Shown here: positions 18,768-29,318 of the stretch, piece after piece
Layout of the letters: every line of letters starts with the position of its first letter
Position numbering within the stretch: the first letter of the stretch is position 1
From: Cytophagales bacterium
Lineage (GTDB): Bacteria > Bacteroidota > Bacteroidia > Cytophagales > Microscillaceae
NCBI GenBank assembly: GCA_004293905.1
Contig: RDZE01000027.1
Location: 49,929-113,928, forward strand
Length of the DNA stretch: 64,000 bases
Reading direction: 5' to 3'
Notes under the pieces: generated by a model
The model's database searches: none
The model's input: the letters and a program-made list of their open reading frames with translations, nothing else
Told to the model about the DNA's origin: nothing
Position numbers and translations under genes: made by a program

Positions 18768-20477
18768 ATGTTACAAACAGAAATTTCTTTTCAAGACCTG
18801 CCTTTATCAGCTTCTTTACAACAAGCCATAGCTGATATGAATTTTACCCACCCTACTCCTATACAAGCGGCTATTATACCTCTATTTTTGCAAGGAAAAG
18901 ACATCATAGGACAAGCCCAAACAGGCACAGGCAAAACTGCCGCCTTCGCAATACCTGCCATCGAAAAACTCGATAAAACTGAATCAAATACACAAACACT
19001 CATTCTCTGCCCAACGCGCGAACTCGCAGTGCAAGTAGCCGATGAATGTAAAAAATTGACACAATACGAAGACAATATTTATGCAGTAGCCATCTATGGA
19101 GGCGACTCTATGGAAAAACAAATCAAATTTTTAAAAAGAAATGCACAAATCGTAGTAGGAACTCCAGGTAGAGTATTAGACCACATACGCCGAAAAACAC
19201 TTTCTTTAGCCAATATCACCACAGTCATCTTAGACGAAGCGGACGAAATGCTCAATATGGGTTTTTATGAAGACATCAGCACCATACTCCAACAACTACC
19301 TGAAGAGCGACAAACAGTACTCCTTTCGGCTACCATGCCAAAACCAATAGTACAACTCGCAAAAAATTTCCAAAACGACCCCGAACTCATCAAAATCAAA
19401 GCGCAAGAGCTTACCAATACCAGCATAGAGCAACAATGCTTCTTTGTCAATGAAGACAAAAAACTCCCCCTCATGCTCCGACTCATCGCCCTAAACGACT
19501 ATAGCCGCATGCTTGCTTTCTGTAATACCAAACAACGCGTAGATGATTTAGTAGAAATGCTCAGACAGCATCAAATACCCGTAGAAGGATTGCACGGCGA
19601 TATGAGCCAAGCGCAAAGAAACATGGTGATGAAAAGATTCAAAGCAGGACAACTAAAACTCCTCGTAGCTACTGATGTAGCCGCAAGAGGGATAGATGTC
19701 AATGATATAGAAGCCGTCTTTAATTATGACCTTCCCTTTGACCCTGAATATTATGTACACAGAATAGGACGAACAGGGCGCGCTGGCAAAAATGGTGTAG
19801 CTTATTCCTTCATCCTCCGAAAAGAAAAAGGCAGACTCCGAGATATAGAACGCTACAGCCAAACCAACGTTCAGGAAGGAAAAGTACCTTCGTTAGAAGA
19901 AATAAAAAAACAAAAACAAATCAATTGGCTCGAAAAACTCATCAACGACCTCAAAAATACTGAAATACACACTGCCCACACAATATTGAGCCACTTACAA
20001 ACTCAAGGATTTGAAAACCAGCAAATAGCTGCTTATTTCATCGAGAAACAAGCACAAGCCCTCATTCCAGATTATCTATCTACCCAAAATGAATTAGAAA
20101 TAGAAGCTAAAGAAAACTTCAGAAGCCGCGAAAGAGGAGATAGAGATAACAGAGAATATGGCAGAGGCAAAGAAGATAAAAATAGCAGAAGCCGTGAAAA
20201 AAGCAAACCCCAACATAAAGGAGCAAAAACATTTCTAAGCCATAACACCACAAGACTCTTCCTGAATGTAGGCAAAAGCCAACGTGTTTCCAAAGGCGAT
20301 ATTTTAGGAGCAATCACCAATGAAGTAGGGCTAAAAGGCTCGCAAATAGGCGAAATAGACATTTATGAAAAATTCTCCTTCGTAGATGTATCTTCCGAAG
20401 TAGCTCCTCAAATCATCAAAACGATGAGCAAAGCACGAATCAAGGGCAACAAAGTATATTTCGAAATTGCAGAATAA
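18768..20477 (+). CDS. DEAD-box RNA helicase with DbpA-type RNA-binding domain
   Basis: 569 aa. Helicase core residues 1-370: Q motif (FTHPTPIQ), AQTGTGKTAAF, PTRELAVQ, TPGRVLD, DEAD, SAT, then domain 2 with ATDVAARGIDV and HRIGRTGRAGK. A basic Arg/Glu/Ser-rich linker (about 450-480, RSRERGDRDNREYGRGKEDK) leads to a C-terminal RRM-like DbpA domain (RLFLNVGKSQRVSKGDILGA ... GEIDIYEKFSFVDV). This is the DeaD/CsdA-like arrangement used in ribosome assembly and mRNA turnover, often cold-induced. The LRR gene follows 58 bases later. Confidence 0.93.
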   Translation: MLQTEISFQDLPLSASLQQAIADMNFTHPTPIQAAIIPLFLQGKDIIGQAQTGTGKTAAFAIPAIEKLDKTESNTQTLILCPTRELAVQVADECKKLTQYEDNIYAVAIYGGDSMEKQIKFLKRNAQIVVGTPGRVLDHIRRKTLSLANITTVILDEADEMLNMGFYEDISTILQQLPEERQTVLLSATMPKPIVQLAKNFQNDPELIKIKAQELTNTSIEQQCFFVNEDKKLPLMLRLIALNDYSRMLAFCNTKQRVDDLVEMLRQHQIPVEGLHGDMSQAQRNMVMKRFKAGQLKLLVATDVAARGIDVNDIEAVFNYDLPFDPEYYVHRIGRTGRAGKNGVAYSFILRKEKGRLRDIERYSQTNVQEGKVPSLEEIKKQKQINWLEKLINDLKNTEIHTAHTILSHLQTQGFENQQIAAYFIEKQAQALIPDYLSTQNELEIEAKENFRSRERGDRDNREYGRGKEDKNSRSREKSKPQHKGAKTFLSHNTTRLFLNVGKSQRVSKGDILGAITNEVGLKGSQIGEIDIYEKFSFVDVSSEVAPQIIKTMSKARIKGNKVYFEIAE

Positions 20478-20510
20478 ATCTCTTTGTTTTGCAACAATTT
20501 CTAAAACTTT

Positions 20511-20537
20511 ATGGTATTATATACAAAAAAATACCAT
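20511..20537. promoter_or_regulatory. Small hairpin overlapping the LRR start codon
   Basis: ATGGTATT (20511-20518) pairs perfectly with AATACCAT (20530-20537), which contains the first two bases of the start codon at 20536. It may be a weak terminator of the helicase gene or may limit access to the LRR start. Confidence 0.35.
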
Positions 20538-22473
20538 GAATAAAAGCATATTACTCTGCCTAATACAAATCTATCTTATAAATTTTACTCTCGCCCAAAA
20601 TTGCGATAATCTCTATTTCGATAACCTAATCACTTTAGGCAATGAAGAAGCAAAAGTAGGACTCTATGCAGAAGCTATAGAGTTCTACCACGAAGCCTCA
20701 TTACTTTGCCCCGAACGCGCGCCCGAAGCCAAAAAACTCATTAAAAAAGCCTTTGAAGAAAACACAATGAACTATACAGGGGCTTTTTTTTACTATGCCC
20801 TAACTTCCGATGGAAAAGGAAACTATTATTTCATCAATGAAAACAATGAAATCATGGAACACTTAGGAAGAAGACCAAAAGTAATAGGGTTCAACTACAA
20901 TGGATACGCCACTTTTTATGAAAACTACGAAAAATATTGGTTAGATACCTTAGGCAATACCTACAAAATGACCAATGATATAAAACAACTTAACAAAGAA
21001 ATCACCGCTCTCGATTTATCGAGCCAATCACTAAAAAGTATACCCAAAAAAGTACTCAAAAACACACAACTAAAAATACTAATCCTGAGCTACAACGAAC
21101 TCACCGAAATACCTGCTGAAATAAAACAACTTACCAACTTAGAAATACTTGACCTCAGTGAAAATAGCCTAAAAAATATTCACCCCAATACAACACAACT
21201 CAAAAAATTACGCTTTTTGGTATTAGACTATAACGACCTCACAGAATTACCCTCAACATTCAATCAATTAGAAAACCTACAATTACTTTCCATCAATTAT
21301 AATAGCCTCAAATCACTCACAGAAGCCTTCAATCTTCCCAACCTTGAAAGCCTCCTCCTCTCTAACAATCAAATTACACAAATAGGAAACCTTGACCGCC
21401 TCACAAATATTAAAACCCTTGACCTTTCAGGCAATCAACTCCAAACTTTTGATAGCAATTTCATGCATTTAAAAAACCTTCAAAACCTCAATTTAGATGC
21501 TAACCAACTAAAAACACTACCCGAAGAAATAAAATACCTCACACAACTCCAAACACTATCTTTAGAAAGGAATGAACTCACAACATTGTCGCCCCAAATA
21601 GCGAACCTAACCCAACTCACCAGCCTTAATCTAAGAAACAACCAACTCACTACCTTACCTATAGAAATAGGCAACCTCAAAAAACTCATCACCCTAACCC
21701 TTGAAGAAAATCAACTTACCGCCTTGCCCAACTCCATAGGCGAACTGACCCAATTGCAAGAGTTACGTGCCTATCTTAATCAACTCACAGCCTTACCCAT
21801 AGAAATAGGCAACCTCAAAAAACTCAAAACACTCGACCTCCTAAATAACCAACTCACCTCCCTACCCAACACTATAGGTCAGTTAGAAAATTTAGAATAT
21901 ATGATATTGGGCTTTAATACCTTAAACCAAATACCAGCAGAAATAGGCAACCTCAAAAATATAAAAACCATAAGCGTGAATAATAACCAACTCACAGAAC
22001 TACCCGCCACTATGGGGCAATTGCAAAACTTAGAAAACCTATCTGTCAATGAAAATTTATTGAAAAAACTACCCGAAGCAATAACACAAGCTAAAAACTT
22101 GAAGTATATGAATCTATCCACCAATCAACTCGAAGAACTACCAAACAGCATAGGCAACCTAATCAACTTAGAAAACATAGAACTATACCAAAACCAACTT
22201 ACCACACTGCCAAGCAGTATAGCACAATGCAAAAAAATATCCATGCTCGCTTTGGGAAACAACCAACTCAAGAGTCTTCCAGAAGAATTGGCACAAATAG
22301 AACAACTTAACTCGCTCTATTTAGAAAACAACCAACTTACCACACTACCCTCAACATTCAAAGAATTAAAAAACTTAGAATACATCATCATCTCTAACAA
22401 TCCCATAGACGAAACCGAATTAGAAAAAATAAGAAAAATGCTTTCACAAGTAGATATTTATTTTGAACAATAA
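20536..22473 (+). CDS. Exported leucine-rich-repeat protein
   Basis: 645 aa from the ATG at 20536 (MNKSILLCLIQIYLINFTLA, signal peptide, cleavage near AQN). A longer reading would need a TTG inside the helicase gene. Residues about 25-100 look like a short TPR-type helical region (LGNEEAKVGLYAEAIEFYHE). From about residue 155 to the end there are some twenty 23-residue repeats of the plan LxxLxLxxNxLxxLPxxIgxLxxL, the plain bacterial LRR type. LRR solenoids bind proteins. With a signal peptide and no membrane anchor or sorting domain, the protein is predicted periplasmic or surface-exposed. Partner unknown. Confidence 0.88.
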   Translation: MNKSILLCLIQIYLINFTLAQNCDNLYFDNLITLGNEEAKVGLYAEAIEFYHEASLLCPERAPEAKKLIKKAFEENTMNYTGAFFYYALTSDGKGNYYFINENNEIMEHLGRRPKVIGFNYNGYATFYENYEKYWLDTLGNTYKMTNDIKQLNKEITALDLSSQSLKSIPKKVLKNTQLKILILSYNELTEIPAEIKQLTNLEILDLSENSLKNIHPNTTQLKKLRFLVLDYNDLTELPSTFNQLENLQLLSINYNSLKSLTEAFNLPNLESLLLSNNQITQIGNLDRLTNIKTLDLSGNQLQTFDSNFMHLKNLQNLNLDANQLKTLPEEIKYLTQLQTLSLERNELTTLSPQIANLTQLTSLNLRNNQLTTLPIEIGNLKKLITLTLEENQLTALPNSIGELTQLQELRAYLNQLTALPIEIGNLKKLKTLDLLNNQLTSLPNTIGQLENLEYMILGFNTLNQIPAEIGNLKNIKTISVNNNQLTELPATMGQLQNLENLSVNENLLKKLPEAITQAKNLKYMNLSTNQLEELPNSIGNLINLENIELYQNQLTTLPSSIAQCKKISMLALGNNQLKSLPEELAQIEQLNSLYLENNQLTTLPSTFKELKNLEYIIISNNPIDETELEKIRKMLSQVDIYFEQ

Positions 22474-22512
22474 AAAAATTAAAAAAAAGTTAGAAAAATC
22501 GAATAATTCATT

Positions 22513-22520
22513 TAAGTTTG
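22513..22520 (+). promoter_or_regulatory. -7 box ahead of atpD
   Basis: TAAGTTTG matches TAnnTTTG and lies 48 bases before the atpD ATG. No clear -33 element. Confidence 0.35.
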
Positions 22521-22532
22521 CACACTCAATAG

Positions 22533-24080
<1,548 letters not shown>

Positions 24081-24117
24081 AAATTATTCAGTCTTGTTTA
24101 ATTTTTTTCATAAAACT

Positions 24118-24151
24118 AAAAAACCACAGCACTTTGTGTCGGTGGTTTTTT
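24118..24151 (+). terminator. Terminator of atpD
   Basis: Stem AAAAAACCAC (24118-24127) / GTGGTTTTTT (24142-24151), 14-nt loop, running into T residues. Its right arm overlaps the -33 element of the pyrG promoter. Confidence 0.65.
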
Positions 24152-24180
24152 TGTATTTTATTAAATTTAGAATAATTTTG
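24150..24180 (+). promoter_or_regulatory. Bacteroidota-type promoter of pyrG
   Basis: TTTG (24150-24153), 19-nt spacer, TAATTTTG (24173-24180): a textbook match to the -33/-7 pattern of this phylum. The ATG is at 24188, so transcription should begin at or within a few bases of the start codon, giving a nearly leaderless mRNA. Confidence 0.65.
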
Positions 24181-24187
24181 CATCACT

Positions 24188-25822
24188 ATGGCTTCCGCAA
24201 AACATATTTTCGTAACAGGAGGGGTTACCTCCTCATTAGGGAAAGGCATCATTGCCTCCTCATTAGCCAAACTGCTGCAAGCAAGAGGCTTTTCGGTTAC
24301 AATCCAAAAATTTGACCCCTATATCAATATAGACCCCGGTACGCTTAACCCCTACGAACACGGCGAATGCTATGTAACCGAAGACGGCGCGGAAACAGAT
24401 TTAGACTTAGGGCATTATGAACGCTTTTTGAATGTAAATACTACACAAGCCAACAATATAACCACAGGGCGTGTATACTTCAACGTTATTAGCAAAGAAA
24501 GAGAAGGCACTTACCTTGGTAAAACAGTACAAGTAGTGCCACACATCACCGATGAAATCAAACGAAACTTCCGATTACTTGATAAAACAGGCAACTACGA
24601 CATTGTAATCACCGAAATAGGGGGCTGTGTAGGCGACATCGAGTCCCTGCCATTTGTGGAAGCCGTAAGACAACTAAAATGGGACATCGGAAACGAAAAC
24701 ATATTGGTCATACACCTTACATTAGTACCCTACCTCAAATCGGCAGGAGAACTAAAAACCAAACCCACACAACACTCTGTAAAGCAACTTTTAGAAGCAG
24801 GCATACAACCCGATATTCTGATTTGCCGAACCGAATATGAACTCCCCGATGAAATACGCCGAAAAATGGCTCTTTTTTGCAATGTAAGCTACGATGCTGT
24901 CATTGAAGCCCGCGATGCTGCCACTATCTACGATGTACCATTGTTGATGCAAAAAGAAAATTTAGACCAAAGGGTACTCGCTAAACTCAACCTGCCACAC
25001 ACACAGACCCCTGACTTAGAAGATTGGAAAGCATTCCTCGAAAAACTCAACGCCCCCTCCGAAGAAGTCAATATCGCGCTCATAGGCAAATACGTAGAAT
25101 TGCACGATGCGTACAAATCGATAGTAGAAGCATTTGTACATGCAGGAGCAATGAACAACTGTAAAGTAAATATCGTTTGGGTACAATCTGAGAACTTAGA
25201 CCAAGCCAATTATTCCCAACAACTTAAAAAAATGAACCTACACGGCATTTTGGTAGCACCCGGTTTTGGCAATAGAGGCATAGAAGGAAAAATCAATGCT
25301 GTGCATTTTGCCCGCACCAAAAACATACCCTTTTTAGGCATCTGTTTAGGAATGCAGTGTGCAGTCATTGAGTTTGCAAGAAACGTATTACAACTCAAAG
25401 AAGCTAATTCCAGCGAAATGGACAAAGAAACCCCGCACCCCGTCATAGACCTTATGGAAGACCAAAAAAATATCAAAAGAATGGGCGGAACTATGCGATT
25501 AGGTGCTTATCCTTGCGAAATAAAACCGAATACCTTAGCCGCCTCTATTTATAACAAAGAAGAAATATCAGAAAGGCATAGACATCGATACGAATTTAAC
25601 AATGCATATTTAGCCGATTTTGAACAAGCAGGTATGAATGCAACAGGTATGAACCCCGATACACGATTGGTCGAAATCATAGAAATACCTTCTCATTATT
25701 GGTTCGTAGGCGTACAATTCCACCCCGAATTAAAAAGTAGAGTACTGAAACCGCACCCACTTTTTGTAAAATTTGTAGGAGCAGTAGTTGCATATAAAAA
25801 TACCGAATGGCAAAAAAAATAG
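24188..25822 (+). CDS. pyrG: CTP synthase
   Basis: 544 aa. Makes CTP from UTP, ATP and glutamine. N-terminal synthetase domain with [16 protein letters not shown] and [17 protein letters not shown]-terminal class I glutaminase with the nucleophile Cys in [16 protein letters not shown] and the His-Glu pair in GVQFHPEL. Length and motifs are standard. Own promoter just upstream. The 3' end overlaps the next gene by 16 bases. Confidence 0.97.
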   Translation: MASAKHIFVTGGVTSSLGKGIIASSLAKLLQARGFSVTIQKFDPYINIDPGTLNPYEHGECYVTEDGAETDLDLGHYERFLNVNTTQANNITTGRVYFNVISKEREGTYLGKTVQVVPHITDEIKRNFRLLDKTGNYDIVITEIGGCVGDIESLPFVEAVRQLKWDIGNENILVIHLTLVPYLKSAGELKTKPTQHSVKQLLEAGIQPDILICRTEYELPDEIRRKMALFCNVSYDAVIEARDAATIYDVPLLMQKENLDQRVLAKLNLPHTQTPDLEDWKAFLEKLNAPSEEVNIALIGKYVELHDAYKSIVEAFVHAGAMNNCKVNIVWVQSENLDQANYSQQLKKMNLHGILVAPGFGNRGIEGKINAVHFARTKNIPFLGICLGMQCAVIEFARNVLQLKEANSSEMDKETPHPVIDLMEDQKNIKRMGGTMRLGAYPCEIKPNTLAASIYNKEEISERHRHRYEFNNAYLADFEQAGMNATGMNPDTRLVEIIEIPSHYWFVGVQFHPELKSRVLKPHPLFVKFVGAVVAYKNTEWQKK

Positions 25823-26439
25823 TCATCTTTCCTGCGGCAGGCAATGGTTTAGAAGCACTGAGTGCCATAGATGCAACAAAATATGAAGTAGTTGCTTTTA
25901 TTGATGACGATGAGCAAAAACAAAAGCAAACGATTTGTAATATGCCCGTCAAAAGTCGCGATTTTCTAAACCAATACCCCGAATTGGGTATTTTGGCAGT
26001 AGTAGGAAATCCTTCCTCTTTCAAGCAAAGGGCAACCATAATAAAACAACTGAACACCCAAGCCGAACGCTGGGTGTCAGTAGTAGCACCAAACAGCTAC
26101 ATTTCACCTTTTGCAACCATAGGACATAACACGCTTATTATGCCATACGCAAGTCTGATGCCACAAGCAGAAGTAGGCAATCATGTAGTCATATTGCCCC
26201 ATGCTGTCATTCATCACGAAGCCAAAATAGCCGATTATACTTGGGTCGGAAGCCATTGTGTAGTAGCAGGAGGGGTGCAAATAGGCGAAAATTGCTGGAT
26301 AGGAAGCCAAAGTGTATTGTTACAAAACATATCATTAGCCCCCAAAACTCTTATAGGAATAGGAAGCACTTTGCTCAAATCAATTGATGAACCCGAACAA
26401 ATTTGGGCAGGAAACCCCGCTAAAAACATAAAAATCTGA
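25807..26439 (+). CDS. NeuD/PglD-like sugar O-acyltransferase
   Basis: 210 aa. N-terminal small Rossmann-like half ([27 protein letters not shown]) and C-terminal left-handed beta-helix made of hexapeptide repeats ([71 protein letters not shown]). It ends with [10 protein letters not shown], as in NeuD/PglD acetyltransferases of surface sugars. The start lies inside the end of pyrG (16-base overlap). No other polysaccharide gene is adjacent, so the acceptor sugar is unknown. Confidence 0.85.
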   Translation: MAKKIVIFPAAGNGLEALSAIDATKYEVVAFIDDDEQKQKQTICNMPVKSRDFLNQYPELGILAVVGNPSSFKQRATIIKQLNTQAERWVSVVAPNSYISPFATIGHNTLIMPYASLMPQAEVGNHVVILPHAVIHHEAKIADYTWVGSHCVVAGGVQIGENCWIGSQSVLLQNISLAPKTLIGIGSTLLKSIDEPEQIWAGNPAKNIKI

Positions 26440-26519
26440 TAGAAGTGTAATTTTTTTGAATACGGCGTTACTCATATCCTAAACTATACATTGTCTTATC
26501 TATCAATTTTGTTTTCACT

Positions 26520-27650
26520 ATGAAAAAAATAATGCGTAAATCCCTTTGGGTAATTGTAATTGGGCTTTTTATCTTAGTATCTTTTTGGTTGGGTTCTTAT
26601 TTTTATCGCAAATCTACCACTGACCCAGTAGTCTATAAAACAGAGAAACCCTTTATTACAAACATTGCCAAAAAAACAGTAGCCACAGGCTCTATCATTC
26701 CCCGCCGCGAAATTCTTATCAAACCCCAAGTATCGGGTGTAGTAGAAGCCATCTTTGTAGAACCGGGGCAACCCATCAAAGCAGGGCAATTGATTGCACA
26801 AATCAAATTAGTACCCAATCTCAATGGACTTAATAACGACCAGATTGGTATTAATAGCGCGCAAACCAGCCTCGAATCTGCACGCATCAATTTACGCAAT
26901 GCCGAAATAGAACTGGAAAGACAGAAAAAACTTTTTGAGCAACAAATTATTTCTCAACAAGACTACAACCGCTTCGTATTAGATTACAACGTGCGAAAAG
27001 AAAACCTACAAGCCTCAGAACGCAACCTTAACCTGATAGTACAAGGAGCACTGCAACGCTCAGGAGGTGTTTCCAATGCTATTTACTCTACAGTAGATGG
27101 TATTATCCTTGATGTACCTGTCAAAGTCGGAAGCTCTGTCATAGAACGTAGCAATTTCAACGAAGGCACTACCATCGCCTCCATCGCCGATATGAACAGC
27201 CTTATTTTCGAAGGAAAAATAGATGAGTCAGAAGTAGGAAAATTGAAAGAAGGCATGGAACTATCGCTCAATGTAGGGGCAATTGATAGCAAAACTTTCA
27301 AAGCCGTTTTAGAATATATTTCTCCAAAAGGTGTAACCGAAGAAGGTGCTATCAAATTCCAAATTCGTGCCCAACTCATTCTCAATGCCAACGACCGCCT
27401 CCGCGCGGGCTATAGTGCCAATGCTGATATAGTACTCGAAAAGAAAAACAATGTAATGGCTATTAAAGAAAATCTACTCCAATTTCAGGGAAAAGACAGC
27501 ATATTTGTAGAAGTAGAAACGGCTTCACAAAAATTTGAAAAGAGGTTCGTCAAAACGGGCATTTCCGATGGAATCAATATCGAAATCTTATCGGGCATTA
27601 AAAAAGAGGATAAAATCAAAATTCCACAGATGCAGAATAAAAAAGGATAA
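26520..27650 (+). CDS. HlyD/MacA-type periplasmic adaptor protein
   Basis: 376 aa. N-terminal membrane anchor (about residues 8-27), then a lipoyl-like half (VSGVVEAIFVEPGQPIKAGQ), a coiled-coil hairpin (about 115-180) and a beta-barrel region (SLIFEGKIDESEVGKLKEGM). This is the order of membrane-fusion proteins that bridge an inner-membrane pump to an outer-membrane channel; the sequence is nearer MacA than RND adaptors. No MacB-type ABC permease or TolC homologue is next to it: a terminator and a convergent gene follow. It may serve a pump encoded elsewhere. Confidence 0.88.
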   Translation: MKKIMRKSLWVIVIGLFILVSFWLGSYFYRKSTTDPVVYKTEKPFITNIAKKTVATGSIIPRREILIKPQVSGVVEAIFVEPGQPIKAGQLIAQIKLVPNLNGLNNDQIGINSAQTSLESARINLRNAEIELERQKKLFEQQIISQQDYNRFVLDYNVRKENLQASERNLNLIVQGALQRSGGVSNAIYSTVDGIILDVPVKVGSSVIERSNFNEGTTIASIADMNSLIFEGKIDESEVGKLKEGMELSLNVGAIDSKTFKAVLEYISPKGVTEEGAIKFQIRAQLILNANDRLRAGYSANADIVLEKKNNVMAIKENLLQFQGKDSIFVEVETASQKFEKRFVKTGISDGINIEILSGIKKEDKIKIPQMQNKKG

Positions 27651-27655
27651 ACATA

Positions 27656-27688
27656 AAAAAGGCTACTTCATTACAAAGTAGCCTTTTT
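27656..27688. terminator. Bidirectional terminator between adaptor and YceI genes
   Basis: Perfect 13-bp stem AAAAAGGCTACTT (27656-27668) / AAGTAGCCTTTTT (27676-27688), 7-nt loop, A and T runs on both sides, between convergent genes. Confidence 0.88.
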
Positions 27689-27710
27689 AATTTGAGAAGA
27701 TAATGAAGCC

Positions 27711-28424
27711 TTATTTAGTAGCAACCAATTTAAAGCCTATATTTACTGTGTTGTAAATAAATTTATCACCGATTGATTTCTCGCCTTCTGCTTGGTATAC
27801 CAAACCCCACTGAGTACGGTCTATATTGAATTTAGCAACCGCCTCTACATTACCCTCTTTTACAGTAATTTTGGCAGGGAAGCTAATGCTTTTAGTAACG
27901 CCTCTGAGCGTAAAGTTACCTGTTACGGTATGAGTAGGGTCAGCTATGCTGAAAGCTGCATCTTTCTCTTCTTTCTTTTCTTCTTTTTTCTCTTCAGCCT
28001 TGAATGTTGTTACTTCTGTAATCTCAAAAGTAGCCGTAGGGTATTTTTCAGCATCAAAAAAATCAGCACTTCTTAAGTGACCTGAAAGTTTGGCATTTTT
28101 GTCTTTATCTTGCAAATCTAATACTGTCAAGGTATTGATGTCGATAACGAATTTGCCGCCTACTACATTATTTTCTTTTACATTCAACGTACCTTCTTTC
28201 ACAGCAATAGTGCCATTGTGTTTGCCTGTAGGTTTGCTACCTACCCAAGTGATTTCGCTATTTTTAACATCTGCTTTTAGCGCATCGCCTTCTTGAGTTT
28301 TAGTAGAATCTACTTTTTTGGCTTCTTCGGTTTTTGCCTCATCGCTTTTAGGAGAACCACCGCAGCTTACAAGAAAAGAAGCCGCTACCGAAATAAATAA
28401 TACGTTTTTAAATACTTTTTTCAT
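27711..28424 (-). CDS. YceI-family lipoprotein
   Basis: 237 aa. Signal peptide with lipobox FLVSC (Cys21), then a Lys/Glu/Ser-rich linker. The YceI lipocalin-like barrel follows (SEITWVGSKPTGKHNGTIAV, GKFVIDINTLTV, LRSADFFDAEKYPTATFEI, GNFTLRGVTKSISFP, FNIDRTQWGLVY). YceI proteins bind isoprenoid-type lipids. A charged insert of repeated KKEEK units (around residue 150) interrupts the barrel at a loop and is low complexity. Probably held at a membrane facing the periplasm. Monocistronic. Confidence 0.92.
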   Translation of the reverse strand: MKKVFKNVLFISVAASFLVSCGGSPKSDEAKTEEAKKVDSTKTQEGDALKADVKNSEITWVGSKPTGKHNGTIAVKEGTLNVKENNVVGGKFVIDINTLTVLDLQDKDKNAKLSGHLRSADFFDAEKYPTATFEITEVTTFKAEEKKEEKKEEKDAAFSIADPTHTVTGNFTLRGVTKSISFPAKITVKEGNVEAVAKFNIDRTQWGLVYQAEGEKSIGDKFIYNTVNIGFKLVATK

Positions 28425-28510
28425 GGGTTTTTATTTTAATGTTTAAACATTGAATAATAATAAAACCAAAAACTTTTACAAAAAGTTTATGTATATAAGA
28501 AAAAAAATGA

Positions 28511-28518
28511 TAAATTTG
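28511..28518 (+). promoter_or_regulatory. -7 box ahead of the oxidase subunit III gene
   Basis: TAAATTTG matches TAnnTTTG and ends 7 bases before the ATG at 28526, so the transcript is likely leaderless or nearly so. Confidence 0.4.
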
Positions 28519-28525
28519 TTTCAGT

Positions 28526-29128
28526 ATGCAAGCCTCCAAACATTCAAAATTCCTTCTATCACTCAAAGATCCTTTTATACTAATGCTTTGGTTAGCTATT
28601 GTAGGAATGGCATTGGTATTTTTTTGTATCACATTTATTTATACCGTATTACGCCTACAAGTACAATGGTTAGCCATTGAACTACCTAAAATATTTTGGC
28701 TCAGTACCTTATTCATCTTATTAAGCAGTTATACTTTACACCTCTCTAACTGGAGCTTACGAACAGAAAAATTTACCCTACATAGAATAATGCTTGCGCT
28801 GACGCTCTTCTTAGGCATCATCTTCATCGTTTTCCAACTCTTAGGCTGGCAATCACTCAATCAAGATGGAATACGCCTACGAGGACACCCCGCAGGTTCA
28901 TTTATTTATGTATTATCGGGCTTGCATATACTACACGTACTCATAGGCATCTTATTTATAGGCATCGTATTCATACGCGTAGTCCAGAATAGCCACTATA
29001 TAGACTCATTCGTATACAGTGTGAATCCACCCAATCAACTCAGAATGAAACTTATTACCATCTATTGGCACTTTGTTGATATTCTATGGGTGTATTTGTT
29101 CTTATTTTTATTATTCAATCATTCTTAG
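28526..29128 (+). CDS. Heme-copper oxidase subunit III
   Basis: 200 aa with five membrane helices, typical of bacterial cytochrome c oxidase or quinol oxidase subunit III (CoxC/CyoC type). Recognisable segments are QSLNQDGIRLRGHPAGSFIYVLSG in pieces, GLHILHVLIGILFIG and the end YWHFVDILWVYLFLFLLF, which carries the conserved His/Asp pattern of the last helix. Subunits I and II are not adjacent. It stands alone with its own -7 box, so it must assemble with subunits encoded elsewhere or be a second copy. Confidence 0.9.
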   Translation: MQASKHSKFLLSLKDPFILMLWLAIVGMALVFFCITFIYTVLRLQVQWLAIELPKIFWLSTLFILLSSYTLHLSNWSLRTEKFTLHRIMLALTLFLGIIFIVFQLLGWQSLNQDGIRLRGHPAGSFIYVLSGLHILHVLIGILFIGIVFIRVVQNSHYIDSFVYSVNPPNQLRMKLITIYWHFVDILWVYLFLFLLFNHS

Positions 29129-29247
29129 AAAATGAAAAAAGATAAAAAATTGTATTTTTCTTATATAAATTGTATTTTATTTATTAAAAATAAAGAATTG
29201 ATATAATTTTTTTGCACAAAAATTTTAAAGGTTCAAAAAAAATATAT

Positions 29248-29255
29248 TAGATTTG
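29248..29255 (+). promoter_or_regulatory. -7 box ahead of phaC
   Basis: TAGATTTG fits TAnnTTTG, 64 bases before the ATG. The 190-bp spacer is very AT-rich and no matching -33 was found. Confidence 0.3.
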
Positions 29256-29318
29256 TACAAAATTTAAAGCAAGCATTAACTACTACTATTCATACACCCT
29301 CTAAAATTACTCAAAAAT

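Noticed and set aside
20980..22473. Regular repeat pattern about every 69 bases
   Set aside because: It is the codon-level reflection of 23-residue leucine-rich repeats, not a CRISPR array or DNA satellite.
28000..28060. Apparent short repeats in the YceI gene
   Set aside because: They encode the KKEEK-type insert of the protein; coding low complexity explains them.
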